Position numbers and translations under genes: made by a program
DNA from: DASPPF01 sp032906705
Lineage (GTDB): Archaea > Thermoproteota > Nitrososphaeria > Nitrososphaerales > Gagatemarchaeaceae
Assembly (NCBI GenBank): GCA_032906705.1
Contig: JAJTZC010000015.1
Span: 1-30,177, forward strand
Direction: 5' to 3'
Length of the DNA stretch: 30,177 nucleotides
Notes under the pieces: generated by a model
Told to the model about the DNA's origin: nothing
Seen by the model: only the letters and a program-made list of their open reading frames with translations
The model's database searches: none
Shown here: piece by piece, positions 1-7,035 of the stretch
How positions within the stretch are numbered: the first letter of the stretch is position 1
How the letters are laid out: each line of letters starts with the position of its first letter

Positions 1-1
1 G

Positions 2-106
2 GACCTGAAGGCCTACGATGACAAGCTGAACAACACCCTGACCGACTACGAGCCTACACCAGAGTCGATCAAGTCTGCCCTGCAGGCAATTCCGATAGTG
101 CGCTAG
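2..106 (+). CDS. C-terminal tail of an unidentified protein (partial)
   Basis: An open frame enters from the left edge and ends at TAG 104-106, giving 34 residues that end in QAIPIVR. The tail is hydrophilic and probably helical (LKAYDDKLNNTL, then PESIKSALQ). Codon use, with C or G in third positions, looks like that of the neighbouring genes, so it is probably a real gene end. The family cannot be recognised from this fragment. It converges on the tldE-like gene, with only 23 bases between the two stop codons. Confidence 0.55.
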   Translation, partial: DLKAYDDKLNNTLTDYEPTPESIKSALQAIPIVR

Positions 107-112
107 CCCCAG

Positions 113-130
113 GGTCCGCGAGCGCGGACC
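113..130. terminator. Perfect inverted repeat between convergent genes
   Basis: GGTCCGCG, a 2-nt loop (AG), then CGCGGACC: an 8-bp perfect hairpin filling the short gap between two convergent stop codons and touching the first base of the tldE stop. It could be a shared transcript-end structure or RNA 3'-end stabiliser. No T-run follows on either strand, so it does not look like a classical archaeal terminator. The function is inferred. Confidence 0.4.
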
Positions 131-1461
131 TACTCGTAGGCTCTCGTTATTTTAGCGCCATCTACCAGCACCCAAGGACACAGTGTCGGCGTGTCCACCT
201 CCCACCACTCCACCCACTCCCTGTCTTTGGAGAGGAGTCTGACTGAGGAGAACATTCTCTGCAGGTCATCGCCCAGCCGCATCCCTTTGAGCGCCCCCAC
301 AACAACCCCATTCTCTACCTTGAATGCCCCGTCGCGTGGAACGGTCGAGAACTCGCCCGTCCTGTAGTTCTTGAACCGGGTATACCAGTTGCTCGTCAGG
401 ATGACCCCATGCTTCATTTCCCTCACTATCTCGTCGTATGAGGAATCACCGGCATCAACTTCCAGGTTCCACGGGTGGGGCTGGACAAGCCCGGCGTTGC
501 CTGTGGTCTGCGTCTTCCACTTCCTGGCCGTGGTCAGGTTGTGGAGGTATCCTGTCAGTTTTCCATGCTCGATGATTTTGGTCGAGCCCGTTGGCATCCC
601 CTCGTCGTCGAAGCTCCTCCCCCCAAGCGCCCCGCTGAGATAACCGTGATCAGTCAGCTCGAAAGAGCCCCCCGCCACCTGCTTCCCGACCTTGTCGGCA
701 AGGTAGGAGATTCCGGCATCAACAGCAAATGCGGAGGCGGCGGACGCGACAGTTTCGATAAGGTTCGAGGCGACCGCGGGGCTCAACAGCACCTCGTATT
801 CCCCTGGTTCGGGCGAGGTCGCCTGGACTGTTTTCTTAGCCGCTTCGCCTGCCCTCTTGCCAGCTCTGGCTGGGTCGAAACCTGAAAGCGTGGAAGAGCA
901 GGAGAGACCGTGTCCGCTCGCATCCCCTTCCGAAAACGACCTGATGTTCAGCGTAATCGATGTCCGCGCGTCTGTGCCCTTGGTGCCCGCAGACGTCAGT
1001 ATGAAGAACGATGCAGCCGAAGCCTCAATCACACCAGCGGACCTCTCTCCGCCAGCGCTCAAGGAGGCGTCTATGGCGACTCCGGCGAGCTCCGGCAACT
1101 TGCCCCCGATGTTCGCCAGCCTCCTGTCGAACCTCTCAGGCATGGGTTTGTACTGCATTGCCTTTGCCGGGAGGGGAACGTATTCCGATTTGGGGAGGCC
1201 TTTCATCGACCCGAAGAGGTCGCCCACGAAGCGCTTTACGTTCACCTCGTCAGGGTTGGAGGTGGATGCAATCGCCCTCCGGCCGTCCTTCGCGAGATAG
1301 ACCATCAGCTCCGTTTCCTCGACCTGCTTGACCACAGTCGCCGAGTTGTTCGCGAACCTCACCATCCTCTCGCTGTTGTCGACTGTCAACGCGACCGCAT
1401 CGTCAACCTTCAGCTTCCCGGCTGCCGCCACGGCAATCTCGTTGAGCCGCTCTAGATCCAA
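130..1461 (-). CDS. tldE: TldE/PmbA-like subunit of a TldD/TldE-type metalloprotease
   Basis: This 443-aa protein belongs to the PmbA/TldD (U62) family. TldE subunits lack the metal-binding HExxxH motif and partner a catalytic TldD in a cytoplasmic protease that processes unfolded or modified peptides. No HExxxH is seen here, while the adjacent gene has it. The start is TTG at 1461-1459. It is preceded by GAGGTGAT (1465-1472 on the reverse strand), an excellent match to the archaeal anti-Shine-Dalgarno, and the stop codon of tldD lies inside that ribosome-binding site. Translation is therefore probably coupled to tldD. The substrate is unknown. Confidence 0.85.
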   Translation of the reverse strand: MDLERLNEIAVAAAGKLKVDDAVALTVDNSERMVRFANNSATVVKQVEETELMVYLAKDGRRAIASTSNPDEVNVKRFVGDLFGSMKGLPKSEYVPLPAKAMQYKPMPERFDRRLANIGGKLPELAGVAIDASLSAGGERSAGVIEASAASFFILTSAGTKGTDARTSITLNIRSFSEGDASGHGLSCSSTLSGFDPARAGKRAGEAAKKTVQATSPEPGEYEVLLSPAVASNLIETVASAASAFAVDAGISYLADKVGKQVAGGSFELTDHGYLSGALGGRSFDDEGMPTGSTKIIEHGKLTGYLHNLTTARKWKTQTTGNAGLVQPHPWNLEVDAGDSSYDEIVREMKHGVILTSNWYTRFKNYRTGEFSTVPRDGAFKVENGVVVGALKGMRLGDDLQRMFSSVRLLSKDREWVEWWEVDTPTLCPWVLVDGAKITRAYE

Positions 1462-1465
1462 CCAA

Positions 1466-2905
1466 TCACCTCGAGCCCAGGCGGATTCCCCCGAGCAGGG
1501 TGTCTGGTCCGCCGGTCCAGACGGGTGCGCCCTGCTGAGGGTCTCCCTTGCCGCACGTGGCAGCTTCGAACTCCATCCTCTTGCCCCTAGCCTTCACGCT
1601 GCCCCAAAGCTTGGGTGTCGTGATCTCCAGTACGGGGGCCTTCACCATGCCCTTCATTTCGCCGTGTTCTATCAGGTACGCCTCCAGAGCGACGTATCTC
1701 TGATTGAGTCTCTTGTCGTCGATGTTCCATTCCGTGAATGTCTTGAAGTAGATGCCGAGGTTGACCTCCTTCAGCATCTCGTCAAGCGTGTAGTCCCCGG
1801 GCTCGACGAATGTGTTTGACATCCTGATTATCGGCTCCCGGTCGAATCCGGAACTCCTCGAGGCTCCGTTGCTCTCCACCCCGAACTCGGCGGCAGTGTA
1901 CCTGTTCTGCAGGAACTCGTTTATGATTCCGTCCTTGATGAGCCGCCTCTTCTTTCCCTGGACTCCCTCGTCGTCCACAGGTGTGTACCCGTTCGAGTGC
2001 AGCAGCGTGGGGTCGTCGCTAACGTTGGCTTGATCGCTCCCGATCTTCCTGCCGAGGCCGTCGGCCTTCAGGTATGACTCTCCGGCCTGCGCCCCTTCCC
2101 GGCCGAGGATTCTGTCCGCCTCCTGGGGGTGCCCGACAGACTCGTGGGCCGCAATCCCCGACAGTTCTGGCCCCAGTATGACGTCAATCGTCTCCGTGGG
2201 AGGCTTGGCCGAAGTCCGGAGCACCCGACCCATCACCTTTGCTTCCTCCTCTACCCGCTCGACAAGCCCGATCCTTTTCACGACCTCAAGCCCCCCGCTC
2301 TCCCCGGCCTGTATGAAACGCTGGGCCATCTCGCCGCCCTCCGCTGCGGTAATTGAGCCGAAGAATCCAATGCGGGGGAGCCGGCTCTGAACCCTCGCGC
2401 CGTCGCTGTTTACGTAGAACTTCTCTTCGACCTCTGCTCCGAGGCCCAAGATCCTCCCTGGAATCGTGACTCCGGCTTTGCCGTCCGCGATCCTCGACTC
2501 CATGTCCAGGAGGACTCGCCTTAGCCACTGGGCGTCCGCGTTCTCTATCTTGACCTTCTCCGGTGCGGCCCATCTCCCCCTGGAGGCCTTGGAGTGGTCG
2601 AAGACTATGGGCTTCTCGAGGATCGAGGCGGAGGCTCGGGCCAGCCTCACCGCCTTCGTTGTAAGCTCCTTCACCGACCTCCTGTCAAGGGCGTTGGTCG
2701 CCGCGAACCCGAGGGCCCCTTTGCTAAGCACTCGCAGCCCGAGGCCGAAACCTTCCGAGAAGAAAGACGGCTGAGGCTCCCCGTTCTTGAGTACGAACTC
2801 CCTCCCGCGGGTCCCTTGCACCCTGGCTTCGGCGTAGCTGGCCCCCGCGGCAGTTGCCTGCCTGACCGCGTACTCGGCCAACCCCTTCGCCTGCTCCAGC
2901 TTCAA
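1466..2905 (-). CDS. tldD: TldD-like metalloprotease (catalytic subunit)
   Basis: This 479-aa protein carries the TldD signature HESVGH at residues 254-259 (HExxxH zinc site), followed by PQEADR, the archaeal form of the motif. It should form the catalytic half of a cytoplasmic TldD/TldE heterodimer with the gene just downstream. The start is TTG at 2905-2903. An A/T-rich TATA element at 2926-2936 lies about 26 nt upstream, implying a leaderless mRNA that begins at the start codon. The family length of about 450-480 aa fits. The pair is the first operon on this strand after the M3 peptidase. Confidence 0.92.
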   Translation of the reverse strand: MKLEQAKGLAEYAVRQATAAGASYAEARVQGTRGREFVLKNGEPQPSFFSEGFGLGLRVLSKGALGFAATNALDRRSVKELTTKAVRLARASASILEKPIVFDHSKASRGRWAAPEKVKIENADAQWLRRVLLDMESRIADGKAGVTIPGRILGLGAEVEEKFYVNSDGARVQSRLPRIGFFGSITAAEGGEMAQRFIQAGESGGLEVVKRIGLVERVEEEAKVMGRVLRTSAKPPTETIDVILGPELSGIAAHESVGHPQEADRILGREGAQAGESYLKADGLGRKIGSDQANVSDDPTLLHSNGYTPVDDEGVQGKKRRLIKDGIINEFLQNRYTAAEFGVESNGASRSSGFDREPIIRMSNTFVEPGDYTLDEMLKEVNLGIYFKTFTEWNIDDKRLNQRYVALEAYLIEHGEMKGMVKAPVLEITTPKLWGSVKARGKRMEFEAATCGKGDPQQGAPVWTGGPDTLLGGIRLGSR

Positions 2906-2925
2906 GCGCTCTCGCGTCAGTCCGT

Positions 2926-2936
2926 GCTTATTTTTG
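2926..2936 (-). promoter_or_regulatory. TATA box of tldD-tldE
   Basis: The minus strand reads GCAAAAATAAG, centred about 26 nt before the TTG start of tldD. This spacing predicts transcription starting at or next to the start codon. Confidence 0.6.
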
Positions 2937-2947
2937 CGTTTGGTCGC

Positions 2948-4741
2948 CTACAGCCTTCTCAGTTCTGAAACCATCCTCGTTATCACGTCGAAGCCACCCT
3001 GCCAGAATCCCTCCGAGTCCATGTCCGCCCCCACCTCCCCCAGGATCATCTTCGGGCTCATAGAACCCCCGTGAGACAACAACCGCAGATACTTCTGGAC
3101 GAACTCCTTCCCCTCTTCTCTGTATCTCTCGTACAGGGCGAGGCTGAGCAGGTTCCCGAAGGCGTACGCATAGCAGTAGAAGGGCGTGTGATAGATGTGG
3201 GGAATGTAGGTCCACTCCCACTGGAACGATGCCGGCACCTCGACCCGCCTGCCGAATTGCCCTTTCAGGTTCTGAAGGTACAGAGAGCAGAGATCGTCGA
3301 CAGTGGCGTTCTCCCCAACAGCAAGGTGAGCGTCGCTCTCGAAGATAACGAAATGGGCTTGTCTACCAATCGTGGAGTACATCCCTGAGATCTTGTCGAT
3401 CAGGACCGCCTTCTTCACCCCGGCGTCTTTTTCCTCTTTCATCATCTTGTCGAACAACAACATTTCGCCGAAGACAGACGCGGTCTCAGCGAGCACCAGA
3501 GTCGGGTGGAATGTGAGCATCGAATGGGAAGAGGCCAGCTGGCTGTGCACGGCGTGCCCGGACTCGTGGGCGATTGTGTAAATGTCCCGGGGCGCGTTGG
3601 CGAAGTTGAGGAACAGGTAGGGTGTGATCTTCGGGGTTACGCTCATGCAGTAGGCTCCAGATGTCTTGCCCACCCTCGGGAAGGCGTCGACGTGCCGGTC
3701 CTCGAAGACATGCTTGGCTAGGGCCGCGTATCCATGGTCGAAGATTTCGAAAGCCTCCATTACCTGTTTTACGGCCGCCGCGTATCCGACCCTCTTCTCG
3801 GTCCGGCTCAAGGGGGCGTAGATGTGGTACCTACTCATCTTCCTCCAGCCCATGATGCGCGCCTTCAACGCGAAGAAGTCTTGGAAGGCCCCGATGTTCT
3901 TCCTGCACACCTCGAGCAGGGTCCTGACCGAAGCGTCCGGAACGTCGTTCTCCGTGTTCCTTGCAGCTATCGGGGAAGGGTATCCCCTCAGCTTGACGGA
4001 TTCGTTTTTCCAGTCCCTGACAACCGTTCGGTACACGTCTCCGAGGACGCTGCCGTTTTCGGCGTACTTGGCGAGCAGGGAATCGTAGGCGGCCACGCGC
4101 ATCTTACTGTCGGGCGACGCGAACAGCCTCGCGACCTCGCTCGCAACCAGCCTTCTTGGCCTCCCCTTCTCGTCTTTCATCGGCTTGCCTCTGACGGTGA
4201 GCAGGAAGGTGAATGACGAGGTCAGATGGTCGTAGTGATGGGCCCACTGCCACGCGCCTGTGGTGTTTTTCAGATTGATGACCTGCTCTACCTTCTCTTC
4301 CAGAGTGTATGGCTTCAGCTTGCGAAGGGAATCGAGGAAGAACGCATAGTCGCCTCCAGGCGGCCGGAGGTCAGCTGCCTTCTCGTCTGGAAGTGAAATC
4401 CACCAGAGCCTGAAGAAGAGCGCCCTGTTGTCGACCTCGGCCCACATGTCAGATGCCCTGTCGACCAGCACCTTGGCCTCTTGGTTCCTGGTGTCCTCGG
4501 AGAAAAGCATCAGCGAGTAGCTGTTCAGCCTCTGCTTGAGCTCGGACATGCGAGAGTACGCGTCCAGCGCGCCCATCAATCCCTCCCGGTCAAGTTGGGC
4601 CAGGCCTGGCCTCAGGCGTTCAAACTCTTTGACCTCTGCCTCGAGTTGTTCTTTGACTTTATCGAAATCCTGGCCTGTGCGGGCGTCCAGCACGCTCGAA
4701 AGATTCCATTTGTCGGCCAATACAGCCCGGGCACCAGGCAC
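2948..4741 (-). CDS. pepF: M3 family oligoendopeptidase (PepF-like)
   Basis: This 597-aa cytoplasmic zinc peptidase should degrade short peptides. The M3 motif HESGHAVHS lies at about residues 392-400 (HExxH, His392, Glu393 and His396), with a downstream acidic helix (ETASVFGEML) that would supply the third zinc ligand. The N-terminal half is the long helical domain of PepF proteins, and length is typical of the family. The start is GTG at 4741-4739. A TATA box at 4764-4770, 26 nt upstream, supports this leaderless start over the nearby out-of-frame ATG. The gene follows the RNase J gene by only 32 nt but has its own promoter. Confidence 0.92.
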   Translation of the reverse strand: MPGARAVLADKWNLSSVLDARTGQDFDKVKEQLEAEVKEFERLRPGLAQLDREGLMGALDAYSRMSELKQRLNSYSLMLFSEDTRNQEAKVLVDRASDMWAEVDNRALFFRLWWISLPDEKAADLRPPGGDYAFFLDSLRKLKPYTLEEKVEQVINLKNTTGAWQWAHHYDHLTSSFTFLLTVRGKPMKDEKGRPRRLVASEVARLFASPDSKMRVAAYDSLLAKYAENGSVLGDVYRTVVRDWKNESVKLRGYPSPIAARNTENDVPDASVRTLLEVCRKNIGAFQDFFALKARIMGWRKMSRYHIYAPLSRTEKRVGYAAAVKQVMEAFEIFDHGYAALAKHVFEDRHVDAFPRVGKTSGAYCMSVTPKITPYLFLNFANAPRDIYTIAHESGHAVHSQLASSHSMLTFHPTLVLAETASVFGEMLLFDKMMKEEKDAGVKKAVLIDKISGMYSTIGRQAHFVIFESDAHLAVGENATVDDLCSLYLQNLKGQFGRRVEVPASFQWEWTYIPHIYHTPFYCYAYAFGNLLSLALYERYREEGKEFVQKYLRLLSHGGSMSPKMILGEVGADMDSEGFWQGGFDVITRMVSELRRL

Positions 4742-4763
4742 ACAAGCTCGGCCATGCCCTGCG

Positions 4764-4770
4764 CTTTAAG
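4764..4770 (-). promoter_or_regulatory. TATA box of the M3 peptidase gene
   Basis: The minus strand reads CTTAAAG, 26 nt upstream of the GTG start, in the short gap after the RNase J gene (stop 4774). Confidence 0.5.
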
Positions 4771-4773
4771 CTG

Positions 4774-6129
4774 TCACGTTTCGAGCGAGATGGCTTTGGC
4801 TTTCTGTGGCACGACGACGCCTTTCGCGAACCGGGTGAACATGGACGGATTCTCGGTGTGCACCGGGACGACCCTCTTGGCCCCGACTCCGGCGACCATC
4901 TTCCTTACTCCGTCCATCGGCGCATGCCCGGACGCATGTATCTGGTGGTAGCTGAAGCCCAGATGGTCTATCCAATTCCTGACCACTACCTCTTCGGTTT
5001 CTCCTTCCTCGTTGAACGCTTCCGTGGATGAATGGAGATAGACTCCCCCCTTCTCAGGCCTGATGTCTATCGTCTCGGGCAGGTTCCATGTCTCAAGGTG
5101 GAGGAAGACCGACCTCTGGTTCTCTCTGATCTGCGACGCCGTCCGCCCGTCGGCGAGGAATCGCCTCTCCCATGTCCTATAGTCCTTGTCGTCTATCCTG
5201 CCGCTCCCTTTCCTCCTGACGTAGACGAACGCATCTTTGCCCAGCTTGGGGACTTTGATTCCCCCATCGTTTGCGAGTTTCTCGAGCATGAGTCCCGTCT
5301 TCATAGATACGATAAGCTGCCTTCCGGTCGCCTCCGCCGCCTTGGCGAAGGTGTTGATCCTGTCAATGTCGTTCCCCCTGAAGGAGGAGAAGACTAGTTT
5401 CCCGCAGGAGCCCATCACCCTCAGTGTCTCGTTCAGGACCGCCCTCTCGCTCATTCCACTTTTCGGGTCCTTCGGGCTGACCCTCGTCCCCTCGGAGATG
5501 AGCAGAGCTGGCTTCTCGGCCCTTGCAGCCTGGACAAAATCACGTGTCATCGAGCCTGCCGGACCGTGAAACCTGAAGTCCCCGGTGTAGGCGAGGACGC
5601 CCGCGGTAGTGTGGATAATGAACCCGTATGCGCCCGGGATTGAATGGTCAACGTGCACGGGGACGAATTCCATCGACCCGATCGTGAACGTGTCCCCAGT
5701 CCTGAAAGTCTTCAGTTCGTGGCCGTCGAGGGCCGAGTCGCCCGCTTCACTGTAGGCCTCGTGTATTCTCGCTGTAGTCTCTCCACAATGGACTGGTATC
5801 GCGGGGTCGACGTATTGGATACGGCCTGTGTGGTCCCAGTGGTAATGGCTGAGCACTATCGCGTCAACCTCAGGTTTCCTGTGCTTCAGTTCGGTGTTCT
5901 GGAGAGCCTCCTCGGAGTAAAGCCCTGGAATTTCAGGGAGGAGACCGAATTCGAAAAGGTCGCCTGCGCCGTTCACTCCCCGCGGCTTGATGCCCGAATC
6001 GAAATACTGTGTGCCATCGTTGAAACCGGCTCCGAAGTCAAGCAGGACCTTCGTGTCCTTGTCCTCCAGGAGGAACTTGTTGCCCCCAATCTCGCCGACA
6101 CCTCCGTAACATGTGACTCTAACAGCCAA
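4774..6129 (-). CDS. RNase J-type metallo-beta-lactamase/beta-CASP ribonuclease
   Basis: This 451-aa protein has the metallo-beta-lactamase signature HYHWDH (residues 95-100, HxHxDH), a further His in HVDHS, Asp in TGDFRFHG, and the beta-CASP motifs: ISEGTRVS (A), the SGHAP His (B) and VPVHTEN (C). Members are 5'-3' exo- or endoribonucleases in RNA processing and decay. The long CPSF-type KH extension is absent, so it is closer to archaeal RNase J than to aCPSF1. The start is TTG at 6129-6127 with a TATA box at 6150-6160, again a leaderless arrangement. Whether it acts as exo- or endonuclease cannot be told from sequence. Confidence 0.87.
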   Translation of the reverse strand: MAVRVTCYGGVGEIGGNKFLLEDKDTKVLLDFGAGFNDGTQYFDSGIKPRGVNGAGDLFEFGLLPEIPGLYSEEALQNTELKHRKPEVDAIVLSHYHWDHTGRIQYVDPAIPVHCGETTARIHEAYSEAGDSALDGHELKTFRTGDTFTIGSMEFVPVHVDHSIPGAYGFIIHTTAGVLAYTGDFRFHGPAGSMTRDFVQAARAEKPALLISEGTRVSPKDPKSGMSERAVLNETLRVMGSCGKLVFSSFRGNDIDRINTFAKAAEATGRQLIVSMKTGLMLEKLANDGGIKVPKLGKDAFVYVRRKGSGRIDDKDYRTWERRFLADGRTASQIRENQRSVFLHLETWNLPETIDIRPEKGGVYLHSSTEAFNEEGETEEVVVRNWIDHLGFSYHQIHASGHAPMDGVRKMVAGVGAKRVVPVHTENPSMFTRFAKGVVVPQKAKAISLET

Positions 6130-6149
6130 TCATTTCCGAACCCCCCTCA

Positions 6150-6160
6150 ACTTACTTAAC
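6150..6160 (-). promoter_or_regulatory. TATA box of the RNase J-type gene
   Basis: The minus strand reads GTTAAGTAAGT, centred about 26 nt before the TTG start at 6129. Confidence 0.5.
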
Positions 6161-6199
6161 GGTTTCAAGGGTGTGGGATGTAACGACGAATCTTGCAAC

Positions 6200-6210
6200 G
6201 GATAAATACA
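6200..6210 (+). promoter_or_regulatory. TATA box of the 40-aa peptide / HAD / GMC operon
   Basis: GGATAAATACA is centred near 6206, about 28 nt before a TTG start at 6235. It is the only good box ahead of the following plus-strand genes and probably drives them all. Confidence 0.6.
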
Positions 6211-6234
6211 AACGGGCGGGCTGACTCTCTGAGT

Positions 6235-6357
6235 TTGTCCCTCTTGTCAACTGCGTTCGCTTCGGGAGACCTGACTGACGCTGTTGCGATCCTCGTCGTC
6301 GCCCTCGGACTTGCCGGCGCCGCGATCCTAATCCTCTTCGGCAAGAGAAAGATCTAG
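6235..6357 (+). CDS. 40-aa single-span membrane peptide
   Basis: The frame starts at TTG 6235-6237 and stops at TAG 6355-6357. It has a short polar N-terminus (SLLSTAFASGDLTD), one hydrophobic span (AVAILVVALGLAGAAILILF) and a basic tail (GKRKI). The topology suggests an outside N-terminus with the basic tail in the cytoplasm. A TATA box sits about 28 nt upstream and the HAD gene starts 6 nt after the stop, which supports it as a real gene at the head of the operon. No family is recognised. It could instead be a leader peptide of the HAD gene. Confidence 0.6.
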   Translation: MSLLSTAFASGDLTDAVAILVVALGLAGAAILILFGKRKI

Positions 6358-6363
6358 TCAGAG

Positions 6364-7026
6364 ATGGCGCTCGGAGTCCTCTTCGACATTGACGGGACTC
6401 TGGTTTCCTTCGAGTTCGACGTCCAAGGATCAAGGAAGGCGCTGTTCGAGGAGCTCACGAGACTCGGTTTCGACACGAGCGGACTCTCCCCAACGTCACC
6501 GACGCAGCATGTCGTCGACTATGCCCAAGGCCAAGTCTCCAGCGGTGCCGTAAATGCAAAGTTCGGAGATGTTCGACGAAAACTCTACGCCATTCTCGAC
6601 GACTTCGAGCTGAAAACTTCGCCCAGGATCACCGTCCTCCCGGGAGTTTACGATGCGCTCGAATCACTAAAGCGGAAGCACGTCAAGCTCGCCGTGCTCA
6701 CGAACAGCGGCAGGCGCGCGGCGACGGACGTGCTGAAGCGAGGTTCCCTCCTCGCTTACTTCGACTTCGTCCTCACTAGAGACGACGTAGACTCCATGAA
6801 ACCCAGTCCCGGAGGAGTGAAACAGGCCCTTTCAGTCCTCGCACTACGTGAGGACCAGGTATTCTACGTGGGCGACAGCGTCTACGACATCATGGCTGCA
6901 AAGACGGCGGGCCTGAAGGTCATCTCTGTGGCCACCGGAAACTACACGGCCGAAAGACTCAGAGGCGAAGGAGCCGATGTCGTGATCGGCTCGTTGGCGG
7001 AACTCCAAGGCGTCCTCCCGCTGTAG
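6364..7026 (+). CDS. HAD-superfamily phosphatase (phosphoglycolate-phosphatase-like)
   Basis: This 220-aa protein has all four HAD motifs: FDIDGT near the N-terminus (nucleophile Asp), LTNSG (motif II), Lys in SMKPSP (motif III) and YVGDSVYDI (motif IV). The helical cap between motifs I and II makes it a C1-cap enzyme of the Gph/PGP type. The substrate cannot be fixed by sequence; phosphoglycolate or another small phosphorylated metabolite is likely. ATG at 6364 is 6 nt after the membrane-peptide stop, and the GMC oxidoreductase starts 9 nt after this gene, so the three are probably co-transcribed. Confidence 0.87.
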   Translation: MALGVLFDIDGTLVSFEFDVQGSRKALFEELTRLGFDTSGLSPTSPTQHVVDYAQGQVSSGAVNAKFGDVRRKLYAILDDFELKTSPRITVLPGVYDALESLKRKHVKLAVLTNSGRRAATDVLKRGSLLAYFDFVLTRDDVDSMKPSPGGVKQALSVLALREDQVFYVGDSVYDIMAAKTAGLKVISVATGNYTAERLRGEGADVVIGSLAELQGVLPL

Positions 7027-7035
7027 GCCTTAATT

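Noticed and set aside
910..1455. Long plus-strand frames opposite tldE and similar frames opposite the M3 peptidase (3734-4216) and other genes
   Set aside because: They are antisense shadows of well-supported genes caused by GC-rich third positions, with no promoter or family match.
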